Below, piece after piece: positions 8,447 through 16,710 of a stretch of 64,000 nucleotides of DNA. A program made the position numbers and the translations under genes. The notes beneath the pieces are model-generated. The model had not been told where the DNA came from. It did not search any database and saw nothing but the letters and a program-made list of their open reading frames with translations. The first letter of the stretch is position 1, and every line of letters starts with the position of its first letter. The DNA is from Candidatus Levyibacteriota bacterium (GTDB taxonomy: Bacteria > Patescibacteria > Microgenomatia > Levybacterales > UBA12049): positions 62,001 through 126,000 of the forward strand of contig JACPLG010000008.1 of NCBI GenBank assembly GCA_016186625.1, given 5' to 3'.

Positions 8447-9490
8447 ATGAACAAAAAGTCCTTTGGTCTGGACATTGGGGTCTCAAGTATTAAGGCGGTT
8501 GAGTTGGATGCGGATAAAAATAATTTTAAACTAAAAGCCTGCATAGTGGTCCCATCTCCGCCAAAAGGTATGCTTTCTGAATCTCCGGTTGATGAGGAAG
8601 AAATGGCTGAGGCTCTTAAAAAGGCAGTGTATGATGCCGGGATATCTGTTAAAAAAACTAACATCGCACTTCCTGAGAATCAGGTTTATACAAAAGTCGT
8701 AGAAATGCCATACCTTTCCGATAGAGAGCTTGCTTCAGCTATTTACTGGGAGGCAGAGCAGTATATTCCAATTCCCCTTTCCTCAGTTTCTCTTTCCTGG
8801 AATGTAATAAGAAGATCCCAGAAACCCCAGCCCAATGAAAAAATGGAAGTTCTTATGGTGGGAGCACCCACACTTATTATTAAAAAATACCAAAAAGTTA
8901 TAGGAATGGCGGGTCTGGGAGTTAGCGCTATGGAAACAGAGATTATATCAACAGTTAGGGCAATAACTGCTTTTAACCCCGTAAATTATACAGCCCCTAC
9001 AATTATAGTAAATATAGGAGCAATCAGCACCTCTCTTGCAATCGTTTCGGGGAATAACCTTATTTTTACCTATTCTCTTCCAATAGGAGGCGCAGCAATT
9101 AATAGAGCAATTTCAGCCGATTTTGGACTTTCAACTCTACAGGCTGAAGAATATAAAAAAACATATGGAATTGCCAAAGGGCCCTTAGGAGCGCGAATTG
9201 GTAAAGCGACAGAGCCGATCATTTCATCAATCCTTTCCGAAGTTAAAAAAGCTATTATTTATTTCTCACAAAAATATAAAGATAGTAGAATTGAGCAAAT
9301 TATTCTATCAGGAGAGTCAGCAAGGCTTCCGGGGATAGATATATATTTTGCCAACAGCACAGGAATTGAGACGGTTATTGCAAATCCGTGGAAGTTTCTT
9401 AATCCTTCGGAAGTTCCAAAAGAAATTCTAGATCGAGCTCCTGATTACTCCATAGCGGTAGGACTTGCGCTTCGGGATTATGAGCATTGA
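8447..9490 (+). CDS. pilM: Type IV pilus assembly protein PilM
   Basis: Actin-like cytoplasmic protein that binds the N-terminus of PilN and couples the motor to the alignment complex. It starts KKSFGLDIGVSSIKAVELD (phosphate-1 loop DIGxSSIK) and has the second nucleotide loop IVNIGAISTSLAIV near residue 185 and the ILSGESARLPGID segment near 285. 347 aa, normal for PilM. The ATG of pilN overlaps its last codons. Confidence 0.93.
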   Translation: MNKKSFGLDIGVSSIKAVELDADKNNFKLKACIVVPSPPKGMLSESPVDEEEMAEALKKAVYDAGISVKKTNIALPENQVYTKVVEMPYLSDRELASAIYWEAEQYIPIPLSSVSLSWNVIRRSQKPQPNEKMEVLMVGAPTLIIKKYQKVIGMAGLGVSAMETEIISTVRAITAFNPVNYTAPTIIVNIGAISTSLAIVSGNNLIFTYSLPIGGAAINRAISADFGLSTLQAEEYKKTYGIAKGPLGARIGKATEPIISSILSEVKKAIIYFSQKYKDSRIEQIILSGESARLPGIDIYFANSTGIETVIANPWKFLNPSEVPKEILDRAPDYSIAVGLALRDYEH

Positions 9491-9995
9491 TATAAATTTA
9501 ATAAATAAAGCTTCGGAAGGTTTAAAAGAAAATAGGCTTAAAAAGATCAGAACTATCTCGTTTTCCGCTCTTTTTTTAGTCGGATTTTTATCAGTTGTTT
9601 TTTTCCTGATAGATTACAGATTCTCTGCAAACTACGCTAAGAAACAACAGGCAGAAATTATTTCTGCCCTATCAGAATACGATGAGACAGCAACTAAAAT
9701 TTTTTTACTGAACCAGCGGCTTTCAGACATATCGCAAATCTTATCGGATAGAAAAAAGCACCACGAAAGAGCTGGTAAAATAATTGAGAAAATTCCCACC
9801 TCTTTGGCTATTTCAGAATTTCAAATTGATGAAGCGGGTATTTCTTTGGAAGTCAGCTCATCCTCGCTTTTGGATTTAAATAATTTTCTGAATGAAATTC
9901 TAGCACTTTCTGAAGCTAAGGTTATTAGTAACGTTGTACTTGACGCTCTGTCTAGCTCAGGGTCCGAATTCAGAATGAAAATCAAAGCAGTATAG
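9480..9995 (+). CDS. pilN: Pilus alignment protein PilN
   Basis: Bitopic membrane protein of the PilMNO complex. The start at ATG 9480 gives the conserved PilM-binding N-terminus MSIDINLINKA; an upstream in-frame start at 9465 would bury this motif. One transmembrane helix (residues about 28-46) is followed by a short coiled coil and a small ferredoxin-like periplasmic domain. It overlaps pilM by 11 bp and its stop touches the pilO ATG. Confidence 0.85.
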   Translation: MSIDINLINKASEGLKENRLKKIRTISFSALFLVGFLSVVFFLIDYRFSANYAKKQQAEIISALSEYDETATKIFLLNQRLSDISQILSDRKKHHERAGKIIEKIPTSLAISEFQIDEAGISLEVSSSSLLDLNNFLNEILALSEAKVISNVVLDALSSSGSEFRMKIKAV

Positions 9996-10721
9996 ATGAA
10001 TTTCAACACAAAACTTTCAAAAGAAGAAGTATTAAGTTTTTACTCAGATAATAAGGAATATGCTTTGCCAGCGCTAAGTATTGTTGCATCATTCTTTTTA
10101 TTTTTTGTTTTTATTGTCCCCCAGCTAATTTCTTTTCCGTCAAAAAGACAGGAAGCAAATATTGAAAATGCTAAATTAGAAAGAATTAAAGAAGCTGAAA
10201 AGGTACTTACCGGAGCAAATGTAGATATTCTTGATTCTCAAATAAAAATTGCCACCAAAGCACTTCCTCCTGGCAAAGCATTCGAGGAAATTCTAAATGG
10301 TATTTCCTCTGCTGTATCACTGTCAAATACGCAAATTGAAAGTTATCAATTTGATACTCAGACTATTCTATCGACCGGAAGCATTGCAAGCAAATTCTCT
10401 ACGCTTCTTTTTGAAATTACAATTATTGGATCCACCCAGGAAGCAATTGAATTTACTAAAGCGCTTTATAAAACTTATCCGGCTTCTGAAGTAACAAGTA
10501 TACTTACCTCATCAGGCATAACATCCGTTAAAGCGCTCTTTTACTATAAATCTTTTTCTCAGGTAAGTCCTGAAGAAAGAACACAGGTGAGAAGTATTTC
10601 TGCAAAAGAGAAAGAAACACTTGATGAAATTTCCAAATGGAATGACACTTCTGCCGTGATTTTCTTTGAGCCGGAAGTTTCTGCTACTGAATCTGCGGAG
10701 AATGATTCCTCGCCTTTTTAG
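9996..10721 (+). CDS. pilO: Pilus alignment protein PilO
   Basis: 241 aa. Cytoplasmic N-terminus, one transmembrane helix (about residues 27-46), coiled-coil segment, then a periplasmic domain with ALPPGKAFEEILNGISSAVSLSN as in PilO-like proteins. The start follows the pilN stop with no gap. Last gene of the pil operon; its final 38 bp overlap the convergent trmD gene. Sequence identity to PilO is weak; the call rests on topology and position. Confidence 0.78.
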   Translation: MNFNTKLSKEEVLSFYSDNKEYALPALSIVASFFLFFVFIVPQLISFPSKRQEANIENAKLERIKEAEKVLTGANVDILDSQIKIATKALPPGKAFEEILNGISSAVSLSNTQIESYQFDTQTILSTGSIASKFSTLLFEITIIGSTQEAIEFTKALYKTYPASEVTSILTSSGITSVKALFYYKSFSQVSPEERTQVRSISAKEKETLDEISKWNDTSAVIFFEPEVSATESAENDSSPF

Positions 10722-11385
10722 AATTTAGGTTTTTTCTGGTTTTTTTGACAGACTCTTTTTCTTTCCACTGCCTAATTTTCTTATGATCACCAGAAAGAAG
10801 AATTTGAGGAACACTAAGTTTCCCAAACCTCTTTGGACGGGTGTATTGAGGGTGTTCCAAGAGGCCCTGGGAAAATGATTCAGACTGCGTAACACCCTGC
10901 CTTAGGACCCCTTTAACTAGCCTTATGACGCTATCTACAATTGCCATTGCAGGAATCTCGCCTCCTGTTAGTATGAAATTACCAATAGAGACCTCTTCAT
11001 CAATAAAATTTAATATCCTTTCATCAACTCCCTCATAATGACCACAAATAATTATTAAATGCTTAAGATGTGAAAAATCCTTTGCCATTTCCTGATTGTA
11101 AGTTTTCCCACCTGCGCTAAGAAGTATTACTTTTTGTTCTTTTTTTGTGAGCTTCTTATCAACTGAATGTTTAATGGCTCTTTGTAAGACATCTACCTTA
11201 AGAATCATACCCGCGCCTCCACCGTATGGCTTATCGTCCACTGTCCTATGCTTTCCTACTCCGAACTCTCTTAGGTCTATAAGATTAATTTCTACTAGTC
11301 CCTGAACCTTTGCGCGATTAATAATTGAATAGTTGAATGGGCCAATAAACATTTGGGGGAAAAGAGTGATTACAGAAATCTTCAT
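10684..11385 (-). CDS. trmD: tRNA (guanine-37 N1)-methyltransferase TrmD
   Basis: SPOUT-fold enzyme methylating G37 next to the anticodon, which prevents frameshifting. Signature segments: ISVITLFPQMF at the start, DDKPYGGGAGM, CGHYEGVDERI, and the knot region SIGNFILTGGEIPAMAIVDS. 233 aa. It is the last gene of the rpsP-khpA-trmD run, the usual rpsP/trmD neighbourhood. The lysine-rich C-terminal tail overlaps pilO on the opposite strand by 38 bp. Confidence 0.95.
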   Translation of the reverse strand: MKISVITLFPQMFIGPFNYSIINRAKVQGLVEINLIDLREFGVGKHRTVDDKPYGGGAGMILKVDVLQRAIKHSVDKKLTKKEQKVILLSAGGKTYNQEMAKDFSHLKHLIIICGHYEGVDERILNFIDEEVSIGNFILTGGEIPAMAIVDSVIRLVKGVLRQGVTQSESFSQGLLEHPQYTRPKRFGKLSVPQILLSGDHKKIRQWKEKESVKKTRKNLNSKKARNHSPQIQ

Positions 11386-11404
11386 AAGGCTTGATTTAGA
11401 AGAT

Positions 11405-11638
11405 TCAATTTTCTGAAAGTGAAATGTAAATTTTCTTGTTTGCAGAAACTGCGGGAATTCTCATAATATTTCTTATGGCTCTGATTACCTTTCCATCTTT
11501 ACCAATAACTTTTCCAATCTCATCTTGAGAGACTTTTACAGTGAAGTTAACTATACCCTGATTTTCCTCTTCCAAAATATCAACCTCTTTTTCCTTCTCA
11601 ACGATGTTTTTGATAATAAAATATAGAGCGTCTTTCAT
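11405..11638 (-). CDS. khpA: KH-domain RNA-binding protein KhpA
   Basis: 77 aa, almost entirely one type II KH domain, with the GxxG RNA-binding loop in VIGKDGKVIRAIRNIMRIPA. The family (KhpA/YlqC) binds RNA, is linked to cell-size control in Firmicutes, and usually sits between rpsP and trmD, as here. It overlaps rpsP by 4 bp (ATGA coupling). Confidence 0.9.
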   Translation of the reverse strand: MKDALYFIIKNIVEKEKEVDILEEENQGIVNFTVKVSQDEIGKVIGKDGKVIRAIRNIMRIPAVSANKKIYISLSEN

Positions 11639-11865
11639 TTTTCAAAAATTCGGGCCACTGTCTCACTTGGTCTTGCCCCAACTGAAAGCCAATAATTATA
11701 TCTGTCTTTCTTTAAATTTTGTTTGCCACTTTCCTTTCCTTTTTCAAAAGATCCAAGCGTTTCAATGCTATCTCCATCTCTTCGAGATCTTTTTTCCTTA
11801 ACAACGATTCTAAATTTTCTCTCGCCCCGTTTTCCCATACGGGCAAGTCTAATTACTACTGACAT
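11635..11865 (-). CDS. rpsP: 30S ribosomal protein S16
   Basis: 76 aa, at the short end for bS16. It starts MSVVIRLARMGKRGERKFRIVV and has the conserved YNYWLSVGARPSETVARIFEK end. First of the rpsP-khpA-trmD trio, 39 bp downstream of rnc on the same strand. Confidence 0.97.
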   Translation of the reverse strand: MSVVIRLARMGKRGERKFRIVVKEKRSRRDGDSIETLGSFEKGKESGKQNLKKDRYNYWLSVGARPSETVARIFEK

Positions 11866-11904
11866 GAGGCTATCTTACCATTTTTTGTTTGTTTTTCCAA
11901 GGAA

Positions 11905-12567
11905 TCATTTCTCGAGTCCTTCAAGGGCTTTTTCTGCGGCGTTTTCTTCCGCTTCTTGCTTGCTTCTTCCCTCCCCTTTTCCGATCAACTTTTCCCCAAC
12001 AAAAACCCCAACTAAAAATTGTCTTTTGTGTGCAGGTCCTTCTTCTGATAAGACTTTGTATAAAGGCGAGTTTTGTTTTCGAGCCTGTACATACTCCTGA
12101 AGTATACTTTTAGGATCTTTTAATATATTTTTTTGAATTAAGCCCTCAATTCTGAGGATTATGGTCAATTTTAGAAATTTCTCTACCTCCGAAATTCCCT
12201 GATCCAAAAAAAGAGCTCCAATAAATGCTTCAAAAGCATCGGCCAAGAGGCTTTGATTCTTTCTTCCTCCGGAGTCTTCCTCTCCCTTTGACAGTCGAAG
12301 TCTTGATCCAAGGTCACATTCATTTGCAGCTTGGGCAAGAGTCTTAGTGTTTACAAGAAGCGAACGTAAATTTGTAAGTTTTCCCTCATTAAACTCCGGA
12401 TAATTTGTAAAAAGATGAGTTGAGACTATAAAAGAAAGAATACTGTCTCCTAGAAATTCCAGTCTCTCGTTTGATAGGGTCTTTTCCCTAGATTCATTGA
12501 GGAATGACCTGTGTGTTAGAGCTTCCTGAAGTAATTTTTTATTTTTAATTTTTGGAAGATTTATCAT
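11905..12567 (-). CDS. rnc: Ribonuclease III
   Basis: Cleaves double-stranded RNA in rRNA and mRNA maturation. The RNase III signature ERLEFLGDSILSF (residues about 37-49) carries the catalytic acidic residues; a second acidic site is ADAFEAFIGALFLDQG. A C-terminal double-stranded RNA-binding domain starts near DPKSILQEYVQ. 220 aa. Overlaps nusB by 23 bp. Confidence 0.96.
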   Translation of the reverse strand: MINLPKIKNKKLLQEALTHRSFLNESREKTLSNERLEFLGDSILSFIVSTHLFTNYPEFNEGKLTNLRSLLVNTKTLAQAANECDLGSRLRLSKGEEDSGGRKNQSLLADAFEAFIGALFLDQGISEVEKFLKLTIILRIEGLIQKNILKDPKSILQEYVQARKQNSPLYKVLSEEGPAHKRQFLVGVFVGEKLIGKGEGRSKQEAEENAAEKALEGLEK

Positions 12568-12910
12568 GATTTATAATTTTTCCCAATGCCCCATTTACAA
12601 ATGCAGGGCTTGTTTCTCCTCCATATTCTTTTGCTAGTTCTATTGCTTCATCAATTATAACCTTTGGTGGTTCTTTTTTCGAGACTAACAATTCGTAAAT
12701 TGCTAGCCGAAGTATTGCCAAATCGACTTTATTTATTTTATCAATTGGAAATTCAGGAGCCGCATATTCAATATTTTTGTCTAGCAACTTAACATGTTTT
12801 ATTATCTCCCGTGTTGAATGGGAGATTGGTTGATTGTGAAATTCTATCTTAAAAAGATCTTCAATTATTTTTTGTCGTCTCTTATGGCGAGGGTCAAGCG
12901 CGGTTTTCAT
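12545..12910 (-). CDS. nusB: Transcription antitermination factor NusB
   Basis: All-helical partner of NusE (S10) in rRNA antitermination. 121 aa with the conserved helices KVDLAILRLAIYELL and PPKVIIDEAIELAKEYGGETSPAFVNGALGKI. Start and rpmF stop share a base (TAATG), and the end overlaps rnc, so the three genes are coupled. Confidence 0.93.
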   Translation of the reverse strand: MKTALDPRHKRRQKIIEDLFKIEFHNQPISHSTREIIKHVKLLDKNIEYAAPEFPIDKINKVDLAILRLAIYELLVSKKEPPKVIIDEAIELAKEYGGETSPAFVNGALGKIINHDKSSKN

Positions 12911-13119
12911 TATTTAGCTTGTGGTATCTTTTTTTCCGGTTTTGACAATTGAATATATTCTTTCCCCCTATAAAAACCGCAGTTTTTACAAACCGCATGA
13001 GGAAGTGTCATTGCCCCGCAGTTTGGGCAGACAATCGCATTTGGAATTAAAAGCGCAATATTTGCTCTTCTTTTTCCCTTCCTAGCCCTTGAGTGTCTTC
13101 TTTTTGGTTCTCCAGGCAT
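12910..13119 (-). CDS. rpmF: 50S ribosomal protein L32
   Basis: 69 aa bL32. It has the basic N-terminus PGEPKRRHSRARKGKRRAN and a zinc ribbon CPNCG...CKNCG, the four-Cys (zinc-dependent) form. First gene of the rpmF-nusB-rnc group; a palindromic repeat separates it from recG. Confidence 0.96.
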   Translation of the reverse strand: MPGEPKRRHSRARKGKRRANIALLIPNAIVCPNCGAMTLPHAVCKNCGFYRGKEYIQLSKPEKKIPQAK

Positions 13120-13126
13120 AAACGTT

Positions 13127-13192
13127 AATAGCTAAATAGTTGCATGGTTGAATAGATATTTTAGCAATTGAACCATTTTAGCTATTGGCCTT
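13127..13192. repeat. Dispersed A/T palindrome (TAGCTATT family), copy 1
   Basis: Arms AATAGCTAAA...ATGGTT and AACCATTTTAGCTATT pair, with a 7-nt insertion in the left arm. Related words recur at 33341-33435. It lies between recG and rpmF and may also end recG transcripts. Confidence 0.5.
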
Positions 13193-13236
13193 TATTTTAC
13201 TTTATTTGAAGCTAGTTCGCAACCTTACGAATGAAA

Positions 13237-15285
13237 TTAATCTGGAGAAATTTCTTTAACAGTTATTTCTTCAATTTTTTGTTTGAGTTTTGGGTATTTA
13301 GTTAATTTACTGCCGATTGCCTCCGCTTCTTTTTTTGTTTGTTTAATCAAATTAAGATCCGAGAAGCTGGCAATTTTAAGTAGGTTTCTGCCGGATTGCG
13401 CTGTTCCATAGATTTCTCCAGGACCTCTTATTTTTAGGTCCAACTCTGCAAGTTCTGCTCCAAAGTTGGTTTTCTCCATAGCTTTAAGCCTTGTATTTGT
13501 TTGCGGACTTCCTGTTTCGGTAAATAACAGGCAGTATGCCTGCCTCTCACTTCTTCCAACCCTTCCTCTTAGTTGGTGTAATTGAGAAAGCCCAAATCTC
13601 TCCGATGCTTCAATCAGAATTATGTCTGCGTTTGGAATGTCTATTCCTACTTCAACTACGGGAGTGGCTACAAGAATATCAAATTTTTTATTTTTGAATT
13701 CAGAAAGTACTCGTTCTTTTTCCTTTGATTTTAATTTACCGTGAAGAAGGGCTAATTTATAATTTTTGAACACATTTTTTTTGAGATTTTCGAATTCTTT
13801 TGTTGCAGCTTTAACTGTAACTATAGATTCAGACTCCTCAATAAAAGGACAAATTATAAATACCTGACTCCCCTTTTCTTTGATTTGTTTTTTAATCCAT
13901 TCGTAAGCACCATTTCGTTTAGCCGAAGGAACAAGCCAGGTTTTTATTATACGTCTTCCTTTCGGCATCTCATCTAAAATTGAAAGATCCAGATCGCCAT
14001 ACATGGTAAGAGCAATAGTTCTTGGGATTGGAGTTGCAGTCATAGTCAAGACATGGGGATTATCCCCTTTTTTCCTAAGGATTGATCTTTGTTCCACGCC
14101 GAATCTTTGTTGTTCATCAATTACCACTAAGCCAAGTTTTTCAAAATTTACGCCTTTGTGAATCACGGCATGAGTACCAATCAGAATATCAAATTTCCAA
14201 TTCGGGTACCCTTTGGGTGTTTCCAATTTCCAATTTTTTTTGCTTGAGCTGGTTCTAAGTTCGACTCTCAAGCCGAACGATTCAAGCAAGCTTGAGATAG
14301 TTTTAAAGTGTTGTTGAGCTAGAATCTCTGTTGGTGCCATCAAAACCGATTGGAATCCATTCAGATAAGCTAGATACATTGCTGCGGCTGCTACCACTGT
14401 TTTCCCGCTTCCCACATCTCCTTCTAAAAGCCTATTCATTGGTTTTTCCATTGAAAAATCAGTGAAAATTTCACTAATTGCCTTTTTTTGGGCACTTGTT
14501 AACTCAAAAGGAAGTCTTTTGATAAATTCATGAATTTGCCCATTGTATTTTTTAATATCAAAAACAAAGCCTATTAGATTTTTTTCCCACTCACCTCTTC
14601 TCTTAAGAGAAGAAAGTTGCATCAAAAATAACTCGTCAAATGACAATCTTTTCTTTGCCACTTCTGCTTCTTCCAAAGAGAGGGGAAAATGAATTTTGTA
14701 AATCGCATCAAATAAATTTTGAAGCCCATTTCGGTTTAAAATATCGCTTGGCAGGTATTCTTCGATTTCCTTTTGGTTTTCTTTTAACAACCGAAAAACT
14801 TGCCGGCGGATCCACTTTGAAGAAACACCGCGGGTTTCGGGATAGATTGGGACAAGACGCCCGGTATGAATAAACTCGTCTTCACCTAGCTCAAAGTCAG
14901 GATTTGAAATCTGGAGTCGACTTCCCTTCTTCTCAATTTTTCCTGAGAGAGAAACTTTGTCACCTTGATTTATGCTTTTAACAATGTATGGCTGGTTAAA
15001 CCAGACAACATCAATTACTCCGCTTTGGTCTTTTATTTTAGCTTTTTGAATGACAAAATACCTTCTCGTATACTCATTTTTGATTTCCAAAACTTTCCCT
15101 CGAATTGTCACAACTTCCCCCGGCTGGACTTGAGAAATTTTTGAAATTAAAGCGTAGTCCTCATACCTAAAAGGAACGTGGTACAAAAAATCCCCTAGTC
15201 TTACTATTCCAAGTTTTTCTAAAGAGGAAGCGTATCTTTTATAAACACCACCCAGTGTTTGGATCTTTATTGTGAGAGTTGGCAT
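13237..15285 (-). CDS. recG: ATP-dependent DNA helicase RecG
   Basis: Branch-migration helicase for stalled forks and Holliday junctions. The N-terminal wedge/OB domain (VVTIRGKVLEIKN near residue 60) is followed by the superfamily 2 motor: motif I EGDVGSGKTVVAAAA (about 288), motif II DEQQRFG, motif III TATPIPRT, motif VI QLRGRVGRSERQAYC. 682 aa, full length. The start is 6 bp after the small membrane ORF. Confidence 0.97.
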   Translation of the reverse strand: MPTLTIKIQTLGGVYKRYASSLEKLGIVRLGDFLYHVPFRYEDYALISKISQVQPGEVVTIRGKVLEIKNEYTRRYFVIQKAKIKDQSGVIDVVWFNQPYIVKSINQGDKVSLSGKIEKKGSRLQISNPDFELGEDEFIHTGRLVPIYPETRGVSSKWIRRQVFRLLKENQKEIEEYLPSDILNRNGLQNLFDAIYKIHFPLSLEEAEVAKKRLSFDELFLMQLSSLKRRGEWEKNLIGFVFDIKKYNGQIHEFIKRLPFELTSAQKKAISEIFTDFSMEKPMNRLLEGDVGSGKTVVAAAAMYLAYLNGFQSVLMAPTEILAQQHFKTISSLLESFGLRVELRTSSSKKNWKLETPKGYPNWKFDILIGTHAVIHKGVNFEKLGLVVIDEQQRFGVEQRSILRKKGDNPHVLTMTATPIPRTIALTMYGDLDLSILDEMPKGRRIIKTWLVPSAKRNGAYEWIKKQIKEKGSQVFIICPFIEESESIVTVKAATKEFENLKKNVFKNYKLALLHGKLKSKEKERVLSEFKNKKFDILVATPVVEVGIDIPNADIILIEASERFGLSQLHQLRGRVGRSERQAYCLLFTETGSPQTNTRLKAMEKTNFGAELAELDLKIRGPGEIYGTAQSGRNLLKIASFSDLNLIKQTKKEAEAIGSKLTKYPKLKQKIEEITVKEISPD

Positions 15286-15291
15286 TTTAGT

Positions 15292-15396
15292 TTAATAAAC
15301 TAAAAATGGCAGGACTGTTGTAGCAATAAGCGAAAAAGCTATTAATCCAAAAATAATGATGAAAATTATCCTGTGTTTTTTGCTAAGGTTATACAT
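15292..15396 (-). CDS. Small membrane peptide, 34 aa
   Basis: An open frame of 34 codons with the order basic N-terminus (MYNLSKKHR), one hydrophobic helix (IIFIIIFGLIAFSLIATTVL) and a short tail. It sits between tyrS and recG, ends 6 bp before the recG start and reads in the same direction. The composition strongly suggests a real single-pass membrane peptide. No function is known to me. Confidence 0.5.
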   Translation of the reverse strand: MYNLSKKHRIIFIIIFGLIAFSLIATTVLPFLVY

Positions 15397-15408
15397 TATT
15401 GTTTGATT

Positions 15409-15475
15409 GTCATTCTGAACGCAGTGAAGAATCTTTTCAGTTTGTCGTGGGATCCTTCGTTTCACTCAGGATGAC
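15409..15475. repeat. Dispersed imperfect palindrome (GTCATTCTGA family), copy 1
   Basis: Begins GTCATTCTGAAC and ends CACTCAGGATGAC; the arms are imperfect inverted repeats with AAGAATCT/GGATCCTT in the middle. A second copy is at 21108-21162. Confidence 0.65.
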
Positions 15476-15479
15476 GTTA

Positions 15480-16655
15480 TCACGTCACATTTAATTTTAC
15501 CACTTTTTTCCCAACCGACAAAATTAAGTCTTCTCCAGAATTTGCGGCAAAACCTTCACCAAGCTTTATTCCCGTTCCATTAAGTGAAACTCCATTTTGA
15601 TCAAATAATCTTTTCGCATCCGATTTTGAACTCGCCAGCCCGTGTTCAACCAAAAAGTCATCATCGATTACACCATCTTCGTTTACAGTAATTTCTGCAA
15701 CTTTTTCCGGCAACTCTCCTTTCTGAACCACTCTTTCAAATTCTTTTTCTGCTTTTTTAGCATCTCCTTCCGAGTGAAGTTCGGAAACTATCGCAGTGGC
15801 TAACCTCTTCTTAATATTCAGCGGATTTTGTTCTATTTCTTCTTCTGTTGGAATTTTATCAATAGGTGTATTTGTTGCAAGATTAAAGTAATTTAATATT
15901 TGGTCATCATTTATTGCCATTATTTTTCTGAACATTTCAAACGGTGTGTCATCAAGCCAGATTGCATTTCCCCAACTTTTACTCATTTTTCTTCCATCCG
16001 TTCCCATAAGAAATTCGGTTGCCAAAATGAAAGATTCTTTATTTCGAAGTTTTCTTTGAAGTATTCTTCCGGCCTGCATATTAAAGGTTTGGTCTGTGCC
16101 ACCAATTTGTAGATCTGTATCCATAAAATAACTATCATAACCCTGCATGATCGGATATTCTGTTTCGTCAAGTCTTATGCTTTTTCCATCCTCCAAACGT
16201 TTTTTAATTAATTCCCGGCTTATAAAATCATTTAGTGAGAATTGTTGTTTTAACTTAAAAACATCTGCGTAGGTTAATTTAGAAAGCCACTCACTGTTGT
16301 AGCGGATATTAACTTTTGAAAAATTCAATAACTTCTGCGCCTGTGATTTATACGTCTTAAAATTTTCCTCGATTTCCTCTTTTGTTAAGATGGGTCTCTC
16401 AGAGTCCTTGTCTGAGGTATCTCCAACAAGCGCAGTAAAATCACCAATCAGAAAAGTAACATTATGTCCAAGATCTGCAAATCTTTGGAGTTTGCGAAGC
16501 GGAACTGCGTGTCCAAGGTGGATTTTAATAGCTGTTGGGTCAATCCCTAAATATACATTTAACTTTTCACCAGATTTCAACTTTTCCTCGAGCCTGTTTT
16601 TGCTAGGGATAATATTTGCAACAGCCCGTGTCAAAAGCTCTTCAATTTGATCCAT
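15480..16655 (-). CDS. tyrS: Tyrosyl-tRNA synthetase
   Basis: Class I synthetase charging tRNA-Tyr. The start ATG 16655 (MDQIEELL) is chosen over an in-frame upstream codon at 16685 that would lie in the promoter. HIGH-like motif HLGHA (about residue 47), KMSKS-like GRKMSKSWGN (about 228), and a C-terminal S4 RNA-binding domain (SKSDAKRLFDQNGVSLNG). The conserved tyrosine-binding YPIMQGYD segment is present. Confidence 0.95.
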   Translation of the reverse strand: MDQIEELLTRAVANIIPSKNRLEEKLKSGEKLNVYLGIDPTAIKIHLGHAVPLRKLQRFADLGHNVTFLIGDFTALVGDTSDKDSERPILTKEEIEENFKTYKSQAQKLLNFSKVNIRYNSEWLSKLTYADVFKLKQQFSLNDFISRELIKKRLEDGKSIRLDETEYPIMQGYDSYFMDTDLQIGGTDQTFNMQAGRILQRKLRNKESFILATEFLMGTDGRKMSKSWGNAIWLDDTPFEMFRKIMAINDDQILNYFNLATNTPIDKIPTEEEIEQNPLNIKKRLATAIVSELHSEGDAKKAEKEFERVVQKGELPEKVAEITVNEDGVIDDDFLVEHGLASSKSDAKRLFDQNGVSLNGTGIKLGEGFAANSGEDLILSVGKKVVKLNVT

Positions 16656-16664
16656 ATGGCTTCG

Positions 16665-16670
16665 AGTATA
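16665..16670 (-). promoter_or_regulatory. Extended -10 promoter of tyrS
   Basis: TATACT preceded by TGC (extended -10); the predicted start is about 5 bases from the tyrS ATG. It is divergent from the PBP promoter 25 bp away. Confidence 0.5.
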
Positions 16671-16692
16671 GCATAAAAAACGCAAAGTTTGG

Positions 16693-16698
16693 TATAAT
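16693..16698 (+). promoter_or_regulatory. Extended -10 promoter of the class A PBP gene
   Basis: TGGTATAAT extended -10; the predicted start near 16705 leaves a leader of about 6 nt before ATG 16711. Confidence 0.55.
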
Positions 16699-16710
16699 TA
16701 TCTCTACAAA

